A stretch of 64,000 bases of DNA from Diphasiastrum complanatum. Lineage: Eukaryota > Streptophyta > Lycopodiopsida > Lycopodiales > Lycopodiaceae. Shown here piece after piece: positions 54,502-64,000 of this stretch (within the stretch, counting starts at the first letter, position 1; the number at the start of each line of letters is the position of its first letter). The notes under the pieces were generated by a model. It had not been told where the DNA came from. It did no database searches and saw only the letters and a program-made list of their open reading frames with translations. The stretch spans positions 65,110,540 to 65,174,539 of the forward strand of contig CM055097.1 of assembly GCA_029204225.1 (NCBI GenBank), read 5' to 3'. The position numbers and the translations under genes were made by a program.

Positions 54502-56953
54502 ATGGTTTTGAAAAGATCACAAGCAAGAATATTCGTTCAATTGGAACACATGGACAGAGCTGATGTGCCACTGTCAGACGAGACCTTGCCCAAAGATGTG
54601 AGCATGTTGTATTTGTTTGTGTCTTTGCATTTTGGTAGACCATATTAGTGGCTTGAATATGTGACTCATTATTGTTGTTTTTAGGCTGTTCATGACACAG
54701 GTCTTACAGAACCAATTGATGAGATGCACATTATGGAATGTCAAGCATGCCCAGAGGATGTCGAGCTTACGCAAGAATCCCAATCACATGTGGGCATAGG
54801 GGCAATAACAACAGATGCTAATGATGCCCATGAAAGTGGAGAAGTGGTCAATTTGGGTGGTAAGAGGGGTAGAAAGAAGTCCATGCTAGTTGATGAGTTA
54901 GGTATTGTGCCATTGACATTCCATTTGGACATGTTGACAGTGGCAATGGCTCGGTAATCAAAAACTCTCCACCCCCTTTGATTCCTTTGAGTCAAATTTT
55001 TCCCCATAAAGCTATACGAACTATTGGAAAACAAAGGCTACATATGAAACTTATATTCGGAGAAGATGGGTTCTTTATGGGAAAGGGTGACTTTATATTG
55101 TCAATGGAAACACCCTTAGGGAAAAGTGTGCTTGTAAAAGATCATGTAAAACTTTTCTGGGATCCAACTTGGGAACAACTAAGTACCAGCTTTGATGAAG
55201 CAATCTCACAAGACTCATCTTGGAGTGACATGCAAGGCCGCATGTTCATTTGTTGGGATGGAAATCATCGGGCTGTTGGTTGGATAGAGGCCATACATGA
55301 GGAGTTTGCATGTGACATAAGCAGACATGTGTTGGTCTGAGCTGGTTTCATCAAGCCAAATGTCGAAAGTGGAATGGCGCTTCTATCTTCTATGAACCGG
55401 ATCAACATGTATGTTAAACAACTCCTCTATTTTCACCATTTTTTTTTTTTTGCATTGATTACTTGAAAAATGTGTTTGTTGAATTGTTGTCGTTTTGAAT
55501 CAGACTAAACGAGATTGGAATCGTAAAAACCGAGCTGGGTGATAAGTTGTATAATGTTCGGTGACTATGTGAGTGCTTGTTTAAGTATTTCAAGACAAAA
55601 TTACAGAGACAGAACTGGTTGACGTGGAGAAGATCTGTGCAATAGATTGAAATATGAGAATAACATGTGGTATCCTCTTACACATTATATGCTCGTTGGA
55701 GTATTGTACGAGGTATGCATAGCTGTATGCCATTTTTTTTTGGAGAAGCAAGTGATTTTGTTGCAAGAATGTTATATTGTATGTGGGTTCATGTCAATGT
55801 GTAGAATCACATTGCACAGGAGATGGATGAGGTTAGAGCCAAGTTTAATGTTGGCATAGACAAGATACACAAGACTATGAAAGATGTTGTCTATTGTTCA
55901 CTACAGATGGACGAATAAGATGCAAAAAATGTTGGGTGTAGTGGACCTTGTATTGGGGAATGAATGGTTTGAATTGGTGACCAACATAGAGACATCTAGC
56001 ATGGGGATCACAGTGGCCTAGAGAAGCTACATCACTTGCATTGTTCTTCAGTTTCGAATGATACTAGATGCAAGTGGTTAAAGTGGTGTGTTGGTCCAAT
56101 GAGCGCAATGAGCGGCCAAATTGGTATCCCCAAAAGTGACAAAGAGTTTAGAACATGGATTGCCAAGGAAACTTGGCTAGAGTGCTTGTTGGAAACAACA
56201 AGTAAAGTGCTAGCGGATTGTATGGCTTTATGTAAGTGTTTCAAAATGTTATTGCAATTAGCGTTTTTGTCCCATATCTCAATCTAAATCTTTTAGTTCA
56301 TATTAGATAACATTCCAAGTAATATGGCATTGATGAGGATACTTGGTTTTAATTGCGCTTATATTTCATATTCATTGTTCAAGAAAAATAGACTAATGCA
56401 ATCTTTTACATTATTAGGGCCATTGCATATTGGTGATGACGAGTCACTAGAAGATTATTTTACGGCTTTCAAATTGCAATATAGACGAAAATAGAACTAT
56501 TATTTTGGCCATTGCATATTGGTGATGATGAGTCACTAGAAGATTATTTTCGGCTTTCAAATTGCAATATAGACAAAAAGAGTTGTTTGGTGGTAAAAAA
56601 ATATTCATTGCCTATTTGTCCAACTAAAGGCAAAATTTGTACATGGAATTTTTTATATATAACAGTTTTTGATGTTTTGGTCGTAGGTACGTTGCATATC
56701 TCATAAGAAAGAAAAAAAAATTAAAAGATGCCATCGTACTTCAAGCTTTGGGCACATAGACAAGATAAATTGTGAAGATTATCATTTATGTGCCAAAAGA
56801 AGTCGAAGTGATTGGGAGAGAACAAACAATCCCTGGTGGATTGATTTTTCAGAGGTCTTGCCCATAAAAATGAAATGGAAAGCTATCGCATGCATAATAG
56901 AGGAGCTTTGTCTACCCCAAGTGTGGATGTTGATGTGCCACACAGAAAATTGA
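54502..56953 (+). pseudogene. Multi-exon gene relic with ParB/sulfiredoxin-like DGNHR motif
   Basis: Exon 1 may start at ATG 54502 (MVLKRSQARIFVQLEH) and ends at 54597. An 87-bp intron (GTGAGC to TTTTAG) joins in phase to AVHDTGLTEPIDEMH at 54685. A basic GGKRGRKKS patch follows. After a frame change near 54950 comes IPLSQIFPHKAIR and, 100 residues on, WDGNHRAVGW, the two boxes of ParB-like nucleotide-binding folds. A 95-bp intron (55409-55503) rejoins in phase at LNEIGIVKTELGDKLY. Further exons are at 55819 (EMDEVRAKFNVGIDKI), about 56036-56231 (donor GTAAGT) and 56418, with a last block at about 56726-56953 (FGHIDKINCEDYHLC to CHTEN). In-frame stops and the frameshift argue for decay. The function is unknown. 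Confidence 0.5.
56418..56580 (+). repeat. Tandem duplication of one exon of the ParB-like gene
   Basis: CCATTGCATATTGGTGATGA through CAAATTGCAATATAGAC occurs at about 56420-56490 and 56508-56575. The copies differ by a few bases and one single-base indel. Confidence 0.8.
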
Positions 56954-57115
56954 GATGGGCGCTACATTGGAGACAATAATAAAAGAAACAGACTTGCCTA
57001 GTAAATCTATGTACAAGTAGGTGGACTGTCAACGTTGTCTTTTTCATCGTGACGTGGGTTGGAATCGACTGACAATACATGGATCAACATTTCTCTGTAT
57101 TGAACTTGACTTGTT

Positions 57116-57257
57116 GAGGGAGTCGAGTGAGTCGAGAGTCGATGAGTCAGGTAAGTTGATGGAGTTGAGTAAGTCGAGGGAGTCGAGTAAGTCAATGTGA
57201 GTTGATGTGTAAGTCGAAGTCGATGGAGTCGGACGAGGTTTTTTTTTTTTTTTTTTT
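57116..57257. repeat. GAGTCGA minisatellite with oligo-T run
   Basis: Units of GAGTCGAGTGAGTCGA and variants run to about 57236 and end in 19 T at 57239-57257. The T-run may mark a retroposon insertion end. Confidence 0.85.
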
Positions 57258-57399
57258 AAGTATAAGTATATACAGATTTTAGGATGCTCATTACTAAATG
57301 GATTTGGACCTGAGCACTAACGTTCCCCCTTAATGTGGAGATTTATAATGTTGTTAAATCTGATGTGATGATCTTTAGATAATGCTTTGGTGAAGTAAT

Positions 57400-58020
57400 C
57401 TGCTGCCATAGAATCTGTCCTGCACTAAACTAATGATACTTCCTTCCTTTGCACCTTCTCCCTGAGGTAATGATACCTAATTTTGATATGCTTACTTCAA
57501 GAGTGAAATCTCGAATATAGAGATAGTGTGATTATGCTTTGATTATCACAATATATGGTTGTTGGCTGTAACTGAGAAAGGTCGATATATGCTAGTAGAT
57601 TCCTCAGCCAAATTTCCTCCTTAGTAGCATTTGTGGCAACTATGTATTCTAATTTAGTTGATGATAATGCTTCCAAGGTCTTTTTTTGGCTGTTCCATGA
57701 GATTGAGCTTTGATTGTACAAGAATACAAATCCAGAAGTCGATCTTTTGGTGTCGATATCTCCTGCCCAATCTGCATCTATATAACCTTCAAGAATGTTG
57801 GCAGATTGGTTGCCTCCATAACAGATGCACAAATGTTTTGTTGCTTGGACATATCTCATGACTTTCATGAGTGCTTTCCAATGGGTTGGATTTGATAGGA
57901 ACTGGCTAAGTGAACTGATTGAGTATGCAAGATCGGGTTGAGTGCAAAGCATTGCATACATTAATGAGCCGATGATAGAGTGAAATGGATATTGTTTCAT
58001 TTCCTCCTTTTTTGCCTCAG
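57400..58020 (-). pseudogene. RNase H, element H
   Basis: The minus strand reads FHSIIGSLMYAMLCTQPDLA, GYIDADWAGD, SSTKLEYIVA and IYCDNQSIITLSLYS. The acidic residues are visible, with Leu in the usual TEAEY block (KLEY). A stop falls near 57497, just before the conserved end. This is close to the RNase H of element D. Confidence 0.82.
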
Positions 58021-58029
58021 TTTGAGGAC

Positions 58030-58893
58030 ATTGTTCCTTTGATAGTTTTAGTCCAGGCTTGAAGAGCTCAATTTGTAGTTGGTTATTCCATATTTCTTCA
58101 ACACGTTAGTGAGATATCATTGTTGATTGATGTAGATCTTTCTGTTGGATCGATTTCGATGAATCTAAATTCCAAGATAGTAATGGGCTGAAGCCCTCCA
58201 TATCAGTCATCTTGTATTCATTGGCTAGCATGCATTTTGTATCCTTGAAGAGATTTAGATTGTTAATACATAGTAACATATCATCTACATATAAAGTGAT
58301 GGTTATGAAAGAAGTCGAAACATACTTGAAATAAACATTTGAGTCTGCCGAGTTTGGAATAAAACCATTCTCGATTAGAAATTTATTTATCTTCTGAAAC
58401 CAGGCCCTTGGTGACTGTTTTAGACCATAAAGAGCCTTGTGGAGTTTGCAAACAAGATGCTCCTTACCCTTGAGTGCGTATCCCTCTGATTGTGATATGT
58501 AGATATCCTCTTTGATAGTCCCGTTCAGAAAAGCTATTTGGACGTCCATTTGGTGGACTTCAAGATTGGCTGCAGTGGCATAGGAGAGTAATAGTCGAAT
58601 CAAAGTATCTTTAACAATATGGCTAGATCTAGAATTCGTGAAAAATCTTTGGCAAGCTGTCTAGCCTTGTATTGATTTAGTTTTCCTTCAACATCATACT
58701 TTGCTTTGAATATCCATTTCAATGGAATCAGATTTTGATCCTTTGGCAGCTCCGTTACCGTCCATGTCCGATTCTCAATTAGAGAAATGAATTTTGTGTC
58801 CATCATGGCTTTCCATTGATCAGCATCCTGAGTTGACATTGCCTTTGATACAATGCATGGTTCTTGCACAAAACAACAGGTTGGATCATCCAT
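58030..58893 (-). pseudogene. Reverse transcriptase, element H
   Basis: The N-terminal part (DADQWKAMMDTKFISLIENR, LIPLKWIFKAKYDVEGKLNQ) is followed by a frame change near 58610. The next frame has LLLSYATAANLEVHQMDVQI, AFLNGTIKEDIYI, ALYGLKQSPRAWF and LYVDDMLLCI (near 58270-58285). The two catalytic Asp residues of YVDD and the motif-A Asp are present. The end is in yet another frame (QLQIELFKPGLKLS-like, near 58050-58100). Confidence 0.82.
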
Positions 58894-59840
58894 AAATCAC
58901 GATGGAGGCTATGTAGATCGATTCGATCTTCTGGGTTGAGTTTTGATCCTCTGATGCAATTCGACTCATTGAGAGTCTGACTTACTATATGAGTCTGTAT
59001 CGATTTTCTGATGTTCGATCCTAAATTTGGAAGTGGTTTCAACTCTGGGATTGAAATTTGCTGGAGCTTCTCCCTTTTGGTAGAAAAACTGATCTTCCAC
59101 AAAAATGACGTCTCTACTTTTGAACGATTTTTGTGTGTTCGGATTGTAGAGCTTGTATGTCTTGTGGTCTGGAGAATATCCAATGTAAATCGATTTTTTA
59201 TTAGTATCATCTAGCTTCTTCCTTAAATAAACATGGATTTGAGAGTAAGCAATGCATCTAAAAACTCGAATGTGCTTGAGGAGGGTTTTGATCATGTCCA
59301 TACCTTATAAGGTGTTTTAAATTTTACAGTTTTTGTAATGGATCGATTTTGTAGATAGACAATAGTCGTAATAGCTTATATCTAGAATGCCAACATACTT
59401 TTGCACTTTCGATCAGTGTCTGGTTCTTCCTTCCAGCTATACCATTAGACTGAGGTAAACAACTGGTTGTAAATTGTTGGTGTATTCCATTTGCTTTGCA
59501 TAACTCCTTGAATTCGGTGGAGATAAATTCTCCCCCTCCATCAGTGCGTAGAGCCTTGATTTTTCTCTGTGTCTGATTTTCAGTAGATGCCTTGAACTGT
59601 TTGAAGAATTTGAATGCTTCAGGTTTGTTCTTCAGAAAATAGGTGACAGTTCTTCGAGAAAAATCATCAATAAAAGTTAGAAAGTAAATGGCTCCCCCTA
59701 TGGAAGCAATCTGGATCAGGCCACAAATGTCACTATGTACTAGATCTAGCAAACCTTTAGATGAATGGACTGAACTAGAATTGAATGGACTTCTAGCATG
59801 TTTGCTGATAATACAACTTTCACAGAGAAGTCAATTTGCT
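58894..59840 (-). pseudogene. Integrase and linker, element H
   Basis: The minus strand reads LLDLVHSDICGLIQIASIGG with the first Asp, RTDGGGEFISTEFKE with the second, and PQSNGIAGRKNQTL, where Gly stands in place of the catalytic Glu (AERKN in relatives). The C-terminal part has FRCIAYSQIHVYLRKKLD and KSFKSRDVIFVEDQFF. The linker contains a RVETTSKFRIEHQKIDTDSY segment that matches fragment G. At least two frame changes and the lost Glu make it inactive. Confidence 0.83.
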
Positions 59841-60186
59841 AGTAGATGGTAGATCTTGTACTAAATTCAGATTTGACATTTGTTGAATACTTTTGAAGTT
59901 CAAATGGCCTAGTCTGAAATGCCATAGCATATCAATAGATTTAGAAGTTGAAGTATGAAGAGCTTGACTATTTGTAGACTAACAATGGCTTAGCTTGTAA
60001 AGATAACCACATCTCCTACCAAAAGCTAAATCTTTCCTAGATTTGTCAAGAATAGTGCAGCCCTCTGTATCAAATTCGACCCTATGACCAGAACTAGTGT
60101 AGTATGACTTTCATCTTGAACTTCTAGAGAGGGTAGTTTTGTCCATCGAGTTTGTCGATTTTAGATGAACTAGAAGATGGATCCAT
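59841..60186 (-). pseudogene. gag start fused to pre-integrase, element H
   Basis: Gag starts at ATG 60186 on the minus strand (MDPSSSSSKIDKLDGQNYPL). It has TAG at 60124-60126 where the Trp before KFKMKV belongs. After about 31 codons it jumps to VEFDTEGCTILDKSRKD and LWHFRLGHLNFKSI of the pre-integrase region. The deletion removed the rest of gag and the protease. Confidence 0.75.
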
Positions 60187-60562
60187 TCTGATGAAGAGAG
60201 CGGGATCGCTGGTAGAGACAACGATGTTGAATTACTACTAGTTGCACAGTTTCAAAGAGTCTTGTTCGGACTCGGATTCAAAACTATGTTCAAAAGAAGA
60301 AGATGATGAATCCGAGTGATCTGTCGGATTAACAAACTCTTCCTCAAACGAATTAACAAGTGACACAGAAGTGTTGTAAAGATTATGAAACGCTTTAGTA
60401 CTAAGTCTATTTCTTATAGGTGATTGCTTCTAATCGCTATGCTCTCTCTAAGCGTTTCTGCTCAAAAGTAGTGCGTGACTGATTTGGTGGCATATATTAC
60501 ATGAATAAGATTCAGCAGACTTAGTACACTTAAAAATCATAGAAAGACGAAGATTCGTCTCT

Positions 60563-60583
60563 CCGGCAACGACGCCAAGCTAT
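60563..60583 (-). promoter_or_regulatory. Gypsy-type primer binding site
   Basis: On the minus strand CTTGGCGTCGTTGCCGGAGA resembles the TGGCGCCGTTGCCGGGGA primer site of plant Athila/Tat gypsy elements. It indicates a different element from copia H. Confidence 0.65.
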
Positions 60584-61450
60584 GCGGTAGCCTAGTCATT
60601 ATAGATTTTCACAAAATCAATAAATTAAGTAGTATAAAAGGTTTAATCATTTTCCAAGAGAGAGAAATCTGCTCTTTCAGATGGTAAGTGTACAAAGATA
60701 ATGGAGAGATGGTGGATGTAATATTCAACACAGAATACTACAATGACAAATTTGGTTATCCAAATATATTGGGTAAATTGGCATCCAGAAACACCAAGAT
60801 GAAACAATTTGGTCAAGGTCTGAAGGTATAGAAGGGTACGTTATCTTCTTGGCTCTTCAGATAATAGTAAACAACTTAATCTGATAGTGACAAGTAAAAA
60901 GATCCTTCGCAACAGAATCTGTTTGGTTGTTGATTCCCCTTAACAAGCACAAGGAATTAGTTCTTATCACAACAAGCAAACAGAGCAGAACGTCATTTAT
61001 GTTTCTTATCTGAACACATAGCTCATTCAGAATTAAAAGACATCATGTTTAAAGTTATGCTTTTAGCTTCGGCTAATTCCCTGCACACATTAGTTAGAAT
61101 TGTCACTTCCAGATGTCGCTTGTAAAATTGTGTTAGAAAATCTGGAATTCAGTACAAAGTGAAGTATGTGCCGCAGACAGATGCGTATCAAAATCAGTTA
61201 CAGTCTAACTCAAAGTGTGTTCGCTCAATTGATAAGAAGTATGACTGTAACAGATAACAAAGGAAAGGAATGCACAAGCTTGTAGAAACTGGCTCTCTTC
61301 TCTCTATTATTAGCTGAAACTCTGCGTAATTACAATGGCACTAAGTGTCGCCCTTATAGAGATGACCACCGACCTAACTGCCCCATCACCAACCTTTAAG
61401 GTGTCAGTTGGGATCAGCTAGTGTGTCTCTCTAGAACGTCGAGTTCATGA
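60584..61450 (-). repeat. Gypsy LTR (minus strand), right end not fixed
   Basis: It lies just upstream (minus sense) of the gypsy primer site and ends, in minus sense, at CTACCGCA. A CTCTATAAGGGCG segment near 61350 on the minus strand may be its TATA box. The partner LTR is not in the window. Confidence 0.5.
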
Positions 61451-61548
61451 TAGTGAATACATTACAAAGACATTTAATTTAGCATTTTACATTCTTTCTA
61501 TGTTCAGAAGTATGCTTAATTTAATGCCTCGATCTTTATGATTTCACA

Positions 61549-61560
61549 TTAAGAGGGAGT
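61549..61560 (+). promoter_or_regulatory. Copia-type polypurine tract
   Basis: ATTAAGAGGGAG precedes TGTTAGATTTC at 61561, the layout of a copia 3' end. No coding part of that element is recognised upstream. Confidence 0.55.
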
Positions 61561-62100
61561 GTTAGATTTCATTCTTGAAATCATTTGTAATGTGGAACCA
61601 ATTTATGTATAGTCTACAGTTTTACTCACATTATCAAGATAATGTTGGATATTGAGACCGCGTCTGTAGACATACACATATTGTTGAAACAATTTAAAAT
61701 TCAAGGGATTATCAACCAAAATTCGACTCGACCAAAAGTTGATATACTGTCGAGGGTTCCAAACTCGACTAAAACTAGATTGAAGAGTGGAGCCTTATTT
61801 GCTACATTTTGGGTTTAATCTCGTAGTCCCATGTGGCAACTGCTATGTGGATAAATGGTGCATTCAGTTAAGGATGTGTAATCGAAAACTATAAATAGTT
61901 CAATCAGATTTGATTAGTTTTAAGCTGTCAAGTTGTCAGGAAGTTCAATGTTCATTCATTCCTATTCTCTGTTCCGCCCACATCTTATTTTGCTATAAAT
62001 CTTGCTCTTACACAGGCTGTAATCGCAATAACTTATTGTAGTCTGATTGCAAATAAAGCTAGTTTAAGTCCTTGTAGATCCCATTTTTTATAAAGCTTTG
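61561..62100 (+). repeat. Copia LTR, element M (end uncertain)
   Basis: It starts TGTTAGATTTCATTC. ACTATAAATAG near 61888 is a good TATA box, and AATAAAG near 62051 could be a polyadenylation signal. The end is not defined without a partner. Confidence 0.55.
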
Positions 62101-62601
62101 TAGAGCTTAGGTTAACTCCGGAACCACTACAACTTCTTGCCATACAATTTATGTTGTATTGGCTTGTAGGATCAAATAGAGCGTAATCAGGATCAAGTAA
62201 GCCATCATTAGGGCTATATGTCATCATTGGCTGCTAGGATCAAATAGAGCATAAGTTTGATTTTCCATGTGAGAGCTCATTGCTCATTTTTTATACTCTA
62301 AATCTTATGTTGTATAGGATATTAGAAAAATATCCATGTTTTATGACATGATGTTTTGTTAAAATTTATGACATTTCTGACCATAAATTTGATCCAAGCA
62401 ATCCACGAGAGTGATTGGTTGCATTATTATCAGAGGATTGTCAAGCTCAAAGAAATAGTCACTGATCATTGCTCTTTTATCCTAGTAGCCACTGACGACT
62501 TATAACCCTACTCATATTGAAATCTTGAGCCTCCATAAATAAGCAGGGAGAGATTCTATCTATACAAACCTTAGTCAACCAATAAAAAAAAATCGAATAA
62601 T

Positions 62602-62755
62602 TATATCTAAATTTTGTCCTCTCACGTCGACAAGTGATAATAATGGATATAACTAAATTGTGTCTTCTCATGTCCACAAGTGATAATAATGGATATAGTA
62701 ACTAAATTTTGTACTCACATGTCCACAAGTGATAATAATGGATATAACTAAGACT
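62602..62755. repeat. Three-copy tandem repeat, period about 52 bp
   Basis: GTCCACAAGTGATAATAATG with flanking AACTAAATTTTGT and CTCACATG recurs three times with small differences. Confidence 0.85.
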
Positions 62756-64000
62756 ACATTCCTTTATTTACCACCTTAGACTTGATTCAATTTGGGTATA
62801 TGAGGCTAAATCAGGCCTGGTTGATGTTTAGACCTCTAGGAGTTAGATAGACTTCTTTTACTTAAATATCCAACAATATCCATACTTAGCTATTATGGGG
62901 CATTACTTGATTGGAGGTAATCCGATCCAAGTGGCATCAAGCCATTGGCACATGATCATCTACAATTGTGATATATAGTACACTTGACTAGAGCCTTTGT
63001 TGTTCAACCATTATTGATAACTGCAACAAATTGTGCTACTTTAGATCAAATTTATGAGATAGCTCGAAAAGAAAATATTACAAGGTCATAACATACAATT
63101 ATAATGCCTCTAAATTATCAAGGCCACGATGGGGGGTTTTCAAACACACAAAATGTACTCAATTGTGTCACATGTAGCAAATAAATTGAAATAAACTTTT
63201 AAAATTTTAGAAAATTGACTCCTAAACAATGATGGTTTTGTGGATAAGGCACTAAGATGCTCTTTATGGAAATAATGTTGAGAATGATTTGAAAAGAAGG
63301 TAATTTCTATGAAGATGGAGATTAGAGGGTTTTTTTTTTTTCTTTTCTTGGAAAACTAACCTTAGATTATTGACTTTATACAAAATACATAATATCAATA
63401 AAATTAAAGGAGCATTAGAGGTCTTGTAGAGTCAATTAACTCTCCTTTTCATTAGTCGAGTTGGAATCGTGCCTCATAAAGGCAAAAACTTCAATCAAGA
63501 CTTTTGTGTAGCTGGACATTTTTAGCATTGTGCTCCTTCTTGACTTGGACTTACCATGTGATGTATGATGTACATATTGTAGATTGTGATGTTATTTGAA
63601 TTAGCTATCGTTGCAATGTACAAAAGAGATTCAATGAAAGTTAATGGATATGGCCTCAAAATATCTAAGCCTTTATCAACTTGACAAGTATTTCACACCA
63701 ATCAATATGAGACTATTAACAAGAAAGCACTAGCTAGGAGCATGAATGGACAACCAAAACATTTTTTGAAACACCATAGACAAGCAAATAAAGCAAAATA
63801 TTGTTAAGATTATTAAATGGCTTAGTTCAAAGTCATAATAAATTGCGTGCTAATGTTGCATACAAGCTATGTCAACTTATCTAGCCATTTGCTAGTAGAT
63901 TAACTTTTGATTGAAATGTTTTTTATAATTCAACTTGCAAATTTTAATATTAGAAATGCTAACAATTTATCCTAGGAAAATTTATGATGAGGTGTTTTTA
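62756..64000. other. Unassigned AT-rich DNA
   Basis: I see no gene, RNA or transposon motif to the end of the window. Confidence 0.55.

Larger units (their letters stand above)
57323..60186 (-). mobile_element. Ty1/copia retrotransposon remnant, element H (minus strand)
   Basis: The minus-strand order is gag start (60186), a direct join to pre-integrase, integrase, linker, RT, RNase H and polypurine tract (57323-57333, TAAGGGGGAA). Most of gag and all of the protease were deleted near 60094. No LTR pair is identified. Fragment G on the plus strand is of the same family. Confidence 0.82.

Noticed and set aside
54954-54991. 38-nt GT-AG intron in the ParB-like gene
   Set aside because: It would restore frame, but it is too short for a plant intron and would remove the residues just before IPLSQI. 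A frameshift is simpler.
1-64000. tRNA or rRNA genes
   Set aside because: No cloverleaf with A and B boxes or rRNA core sequence was noticed. tRNA-Met similarity is limited to retrotransposon primer sites. A tRNA scan would be decisive.

Overview
The window is nuclear DNA of a land plant. The evidence is one spliced cytosolic ribosomal protein gene (eL39, RPL39) with plant-type introns and a telo-box, surrounded by layered Ty1/copia and Ty3/gypsy LTR retrotransposons of plant type (initiator-tRNA-Met primer sites, 5-bp target duplications, DSGA/DDE/YVDD motifs). Background composition is AT-rich. I cannot name the species; a transposon-rich bryophyte, lycophyte or fern would fit, but that is a guess. 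No rRNA, tRNA, CRISPR or bacterial operon structure is visible.

Layout. 1-1499: no gene seen. 1500-7500: complete young copia element A with a GTTCC target duplication, but with a gag stop, a protease deletion and a frameshift. 8040-9774: decayed gypsy 3' end. 9777-10907: 5' end of a minus-strand copia element. 10908-15480: mostly unassigned, with one possible host exon (11661-11990, minus), tandem repeats and a GC-rich inverted repeat. 15482-22496: copia family C, made of an inverted LTR fragment, an integrase fragment of another element, and a long element with many stops. 22500-24898: minus-strand gypsy pol remnant. 24899-29889: minus-strand copia element D, which has lost its RT core. 29890-36376: three abutting copia pieces (E, F, G). 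36377-37563: two further copia fragments (I, K). 39233-43668: copia element J with matching TTATG duplications, in which an unrelated open reading frame of about 300 codons replaces the reverse transcriptase. 44090-44310: gypsy 3' tail. 44569-46019: intact eL39 gene. 46492-47215: a cluster of perfect GGATCG palindromes, an oligo-T run and a GC-rich hairpin block. 49189-53882: gypsy gag element N with LTR-like repeats. 54502-56953: decayed multi-exon gene with a ParB-like DGNHR motif. 57116-57257: minisatellite. 57323-60186: minus-strand copia element H. 60563-62100: LTRs of two more elements. 62602-62755: tandem repeat. The rest is unassigned.

How it fits together. eL39 is the only gene that looks functional. 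The retroelements have nested, truncated and recombined over time, and none seen here keeps a full set of intact gag, protease, integrase and polymerase. A and J nevertheless have well-matched LTRs and target duplications, so they probably moved recently using proteins supplied by other copies. Six copia copies carry a stop in place of a conserved tryptophan, the change expected from deamination of methylated cytosine. The items most worth following up are the foreign ORF inside J, the palindrome cluster beyond eL39, and the ParB-like gene.
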